Shown here piece after piece: positions 5,404 to 5,947 of a DNA stretch of 5,947 nucleotides; position 1 is the first letter of the stretch; every line of letters begins with the position of its first letter. The notes under the pieces were generated by a model. That model saw only the letters and a program-made list of their open reading frames with translations. It had not been told where the DNA came from and did not search any database. Location of the stretch: contig JAMOMM010000508.1 in assembly GCA_027067085.1 (NCBI GenBank), positions 1 to 5,947 of the forward strand. Reading direction: 5' to 3'. The translations under genes were made by a program, and so were the position numbers. This DNA is from Hyphomicrobiales bacterium. Its GTDB lineage: Bacteria > Pseudomonadota > Alphaproteobacteria > Rhizobiales > Aestuariivirgaceae.

Positions 5404-5947
5404 ATGGCTAAAAAACCTATACAAACTTTTCCCGATTCATTTGGCGCAGCAAAAACCATTGAAGTTTCAGGTCGCACCTATGACATCATCGACCACACCT
5501 TTGATGTAATCGTTGTTGGCGCTGGTGGCGCTGGTCTTCGCGCTGTTGTGGGCTGTGCTCAAGCAGGCCTTAAAACCGCTTGTATCTCAAAAGTATTTCC
5601 AACCCGTTCTCACACTGTTGCAGCCCAAGGCGGCATCGCTGCATCACTGGGCAATATGGGTGAAGATAATTGGCGCTGGCATATGTATGACAGTGTTAAA
5701 GGCTCTGACTGGTTGGGCGATCAAGACGCGATTGAGTATCTCGCACGCGAAGCACCACAGGCTGTGTTTGAACTTGAACATTGGGGTGTACCTTTTTCAC
5801 GTACCGAAAAGGGTGAAATCTACCAACGCGCTTTTGGCGGCATGACCACCAAATTTGGCGAAGGCCCAGCCGCTCAACGCACGTGTGCTGCAGCAGACCG
5901 TACAGGCCATGCCATTTTGCACACACTTTATGGCCAATCGCTTAAAC
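5404..5947 (+). CDS. sdhA: Succinate dehydrogenase flavoprotein subunit SdhA (N-terminal 181 residues, cut by window edge)
   Basis: This is the start of the catalytic subunit that oxidises succinate to fumarate on covalently bound FAD at the cytoplasmic face of the inner membrane. About 30% of the usual roughly 600 residues are present. The dinucleotide-binding motif GAGGAG spans 39-44. His70 in TRSHTVAAQGGIAAS (68-81 region) is the covalent FAD attachment site, matching E. coli His45. HWGVPFSR (126-133) and the FGG/GEGPAAQRTCAAADRTGH region (144-169) are highly conserved in SdhA. The start is supported by GGAG at 5391-5394, 9 nt before the ATG. The N-terminal tail before YDIIDHTFDV is some 20-25 residues longer than in many bacterial homologues. 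No frameshift or missing key residue is visible in this part. Confidence 0.96.
   Translation, partial: MAKKPIQTFPDSFGAAKTIEVSGRTYDIIDHTFDVIVVGAGGAGLRAVVGCAQAGLKTACISKVFPTRSHTVAAQGGIAASLGNMGEDNWRWHMYDSVKGSDWLGDQDAIEYLAREAPQAVFELEHWGVPFSRTEKGEIYQRAFGGMTTKFGEGPAAQRTCAAADRTGHAILHTLYGQSLK

Overview
The window looks like a chromosomal segment from an alphaproteobacterium with moderate, somewhat AT-leaning base composition. Three things point there: the sdhC-sdhD-sdhA order with alphaproteobacterial-type Sdh sequences, a CitE/HpcH-type malyl-CoA enzyme beside a long two-hotdog mesaconyl-CoA hydratase (ethylmalonyl-CoA pathway genes), and a palindromic repeat whose translation contains the DPRVKxEDDG signature found in many alphaproteobacterial intergenic repeats. 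The genus cannot be named from this sequence alone.

Left part (1-2261), minus strand. Reading leftward from the divergent promoter region there are four genes: a small secreted six-cysteine protein (1899-2261), a zinc-ribbon membrane protein (1273-1806), a PLP-dependent serine/threonine dehydratase-like enzyme (263-1231), and the N-terminal 90 residues of a PlsC-like acyltransferase (1-270, running off the left edge). The last two overlap by 8 bp and are probably translationally coupled. The first two match no family I recognise.

Region 2262-2451 is a divergent intergenic stretch with a good sigma70-like promoter candidate in each direction.

Right part (2452-5947), plus strand. First comes a Mcl2-like malyl-CoA thioesterase/lyase (2452-3297). 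A 165-bp spacer follows that holds a 93-bp imperfect palindrome, itself inside a 55-codon ORF with an excellent ribosome binding site and an ATGA junction to the next gene. Then come mesaconyl-CoA hydratase (3463-4512), a 105-bp spacer, and sdhC, sdhD and the first 181 codons of sdhA (running off the right edge).

The plus-strand genes form a coherent central-carbon module. The hydratase interconverts mesaconyl-CoA and beta-methylmalyl-CoA. The CitE-family enzyme cleaves or hydrolyses malyl-type CoA esters to yield glyoxylate plus an acyl-CoA, or malate. Succinate dehydrogenase takes the C4 acids onward in the TCA cycle and feeds electrons to quinone. The most unusual point is the repeat-derived, possibly translated small ORF placed between the two CoA-ester genes.
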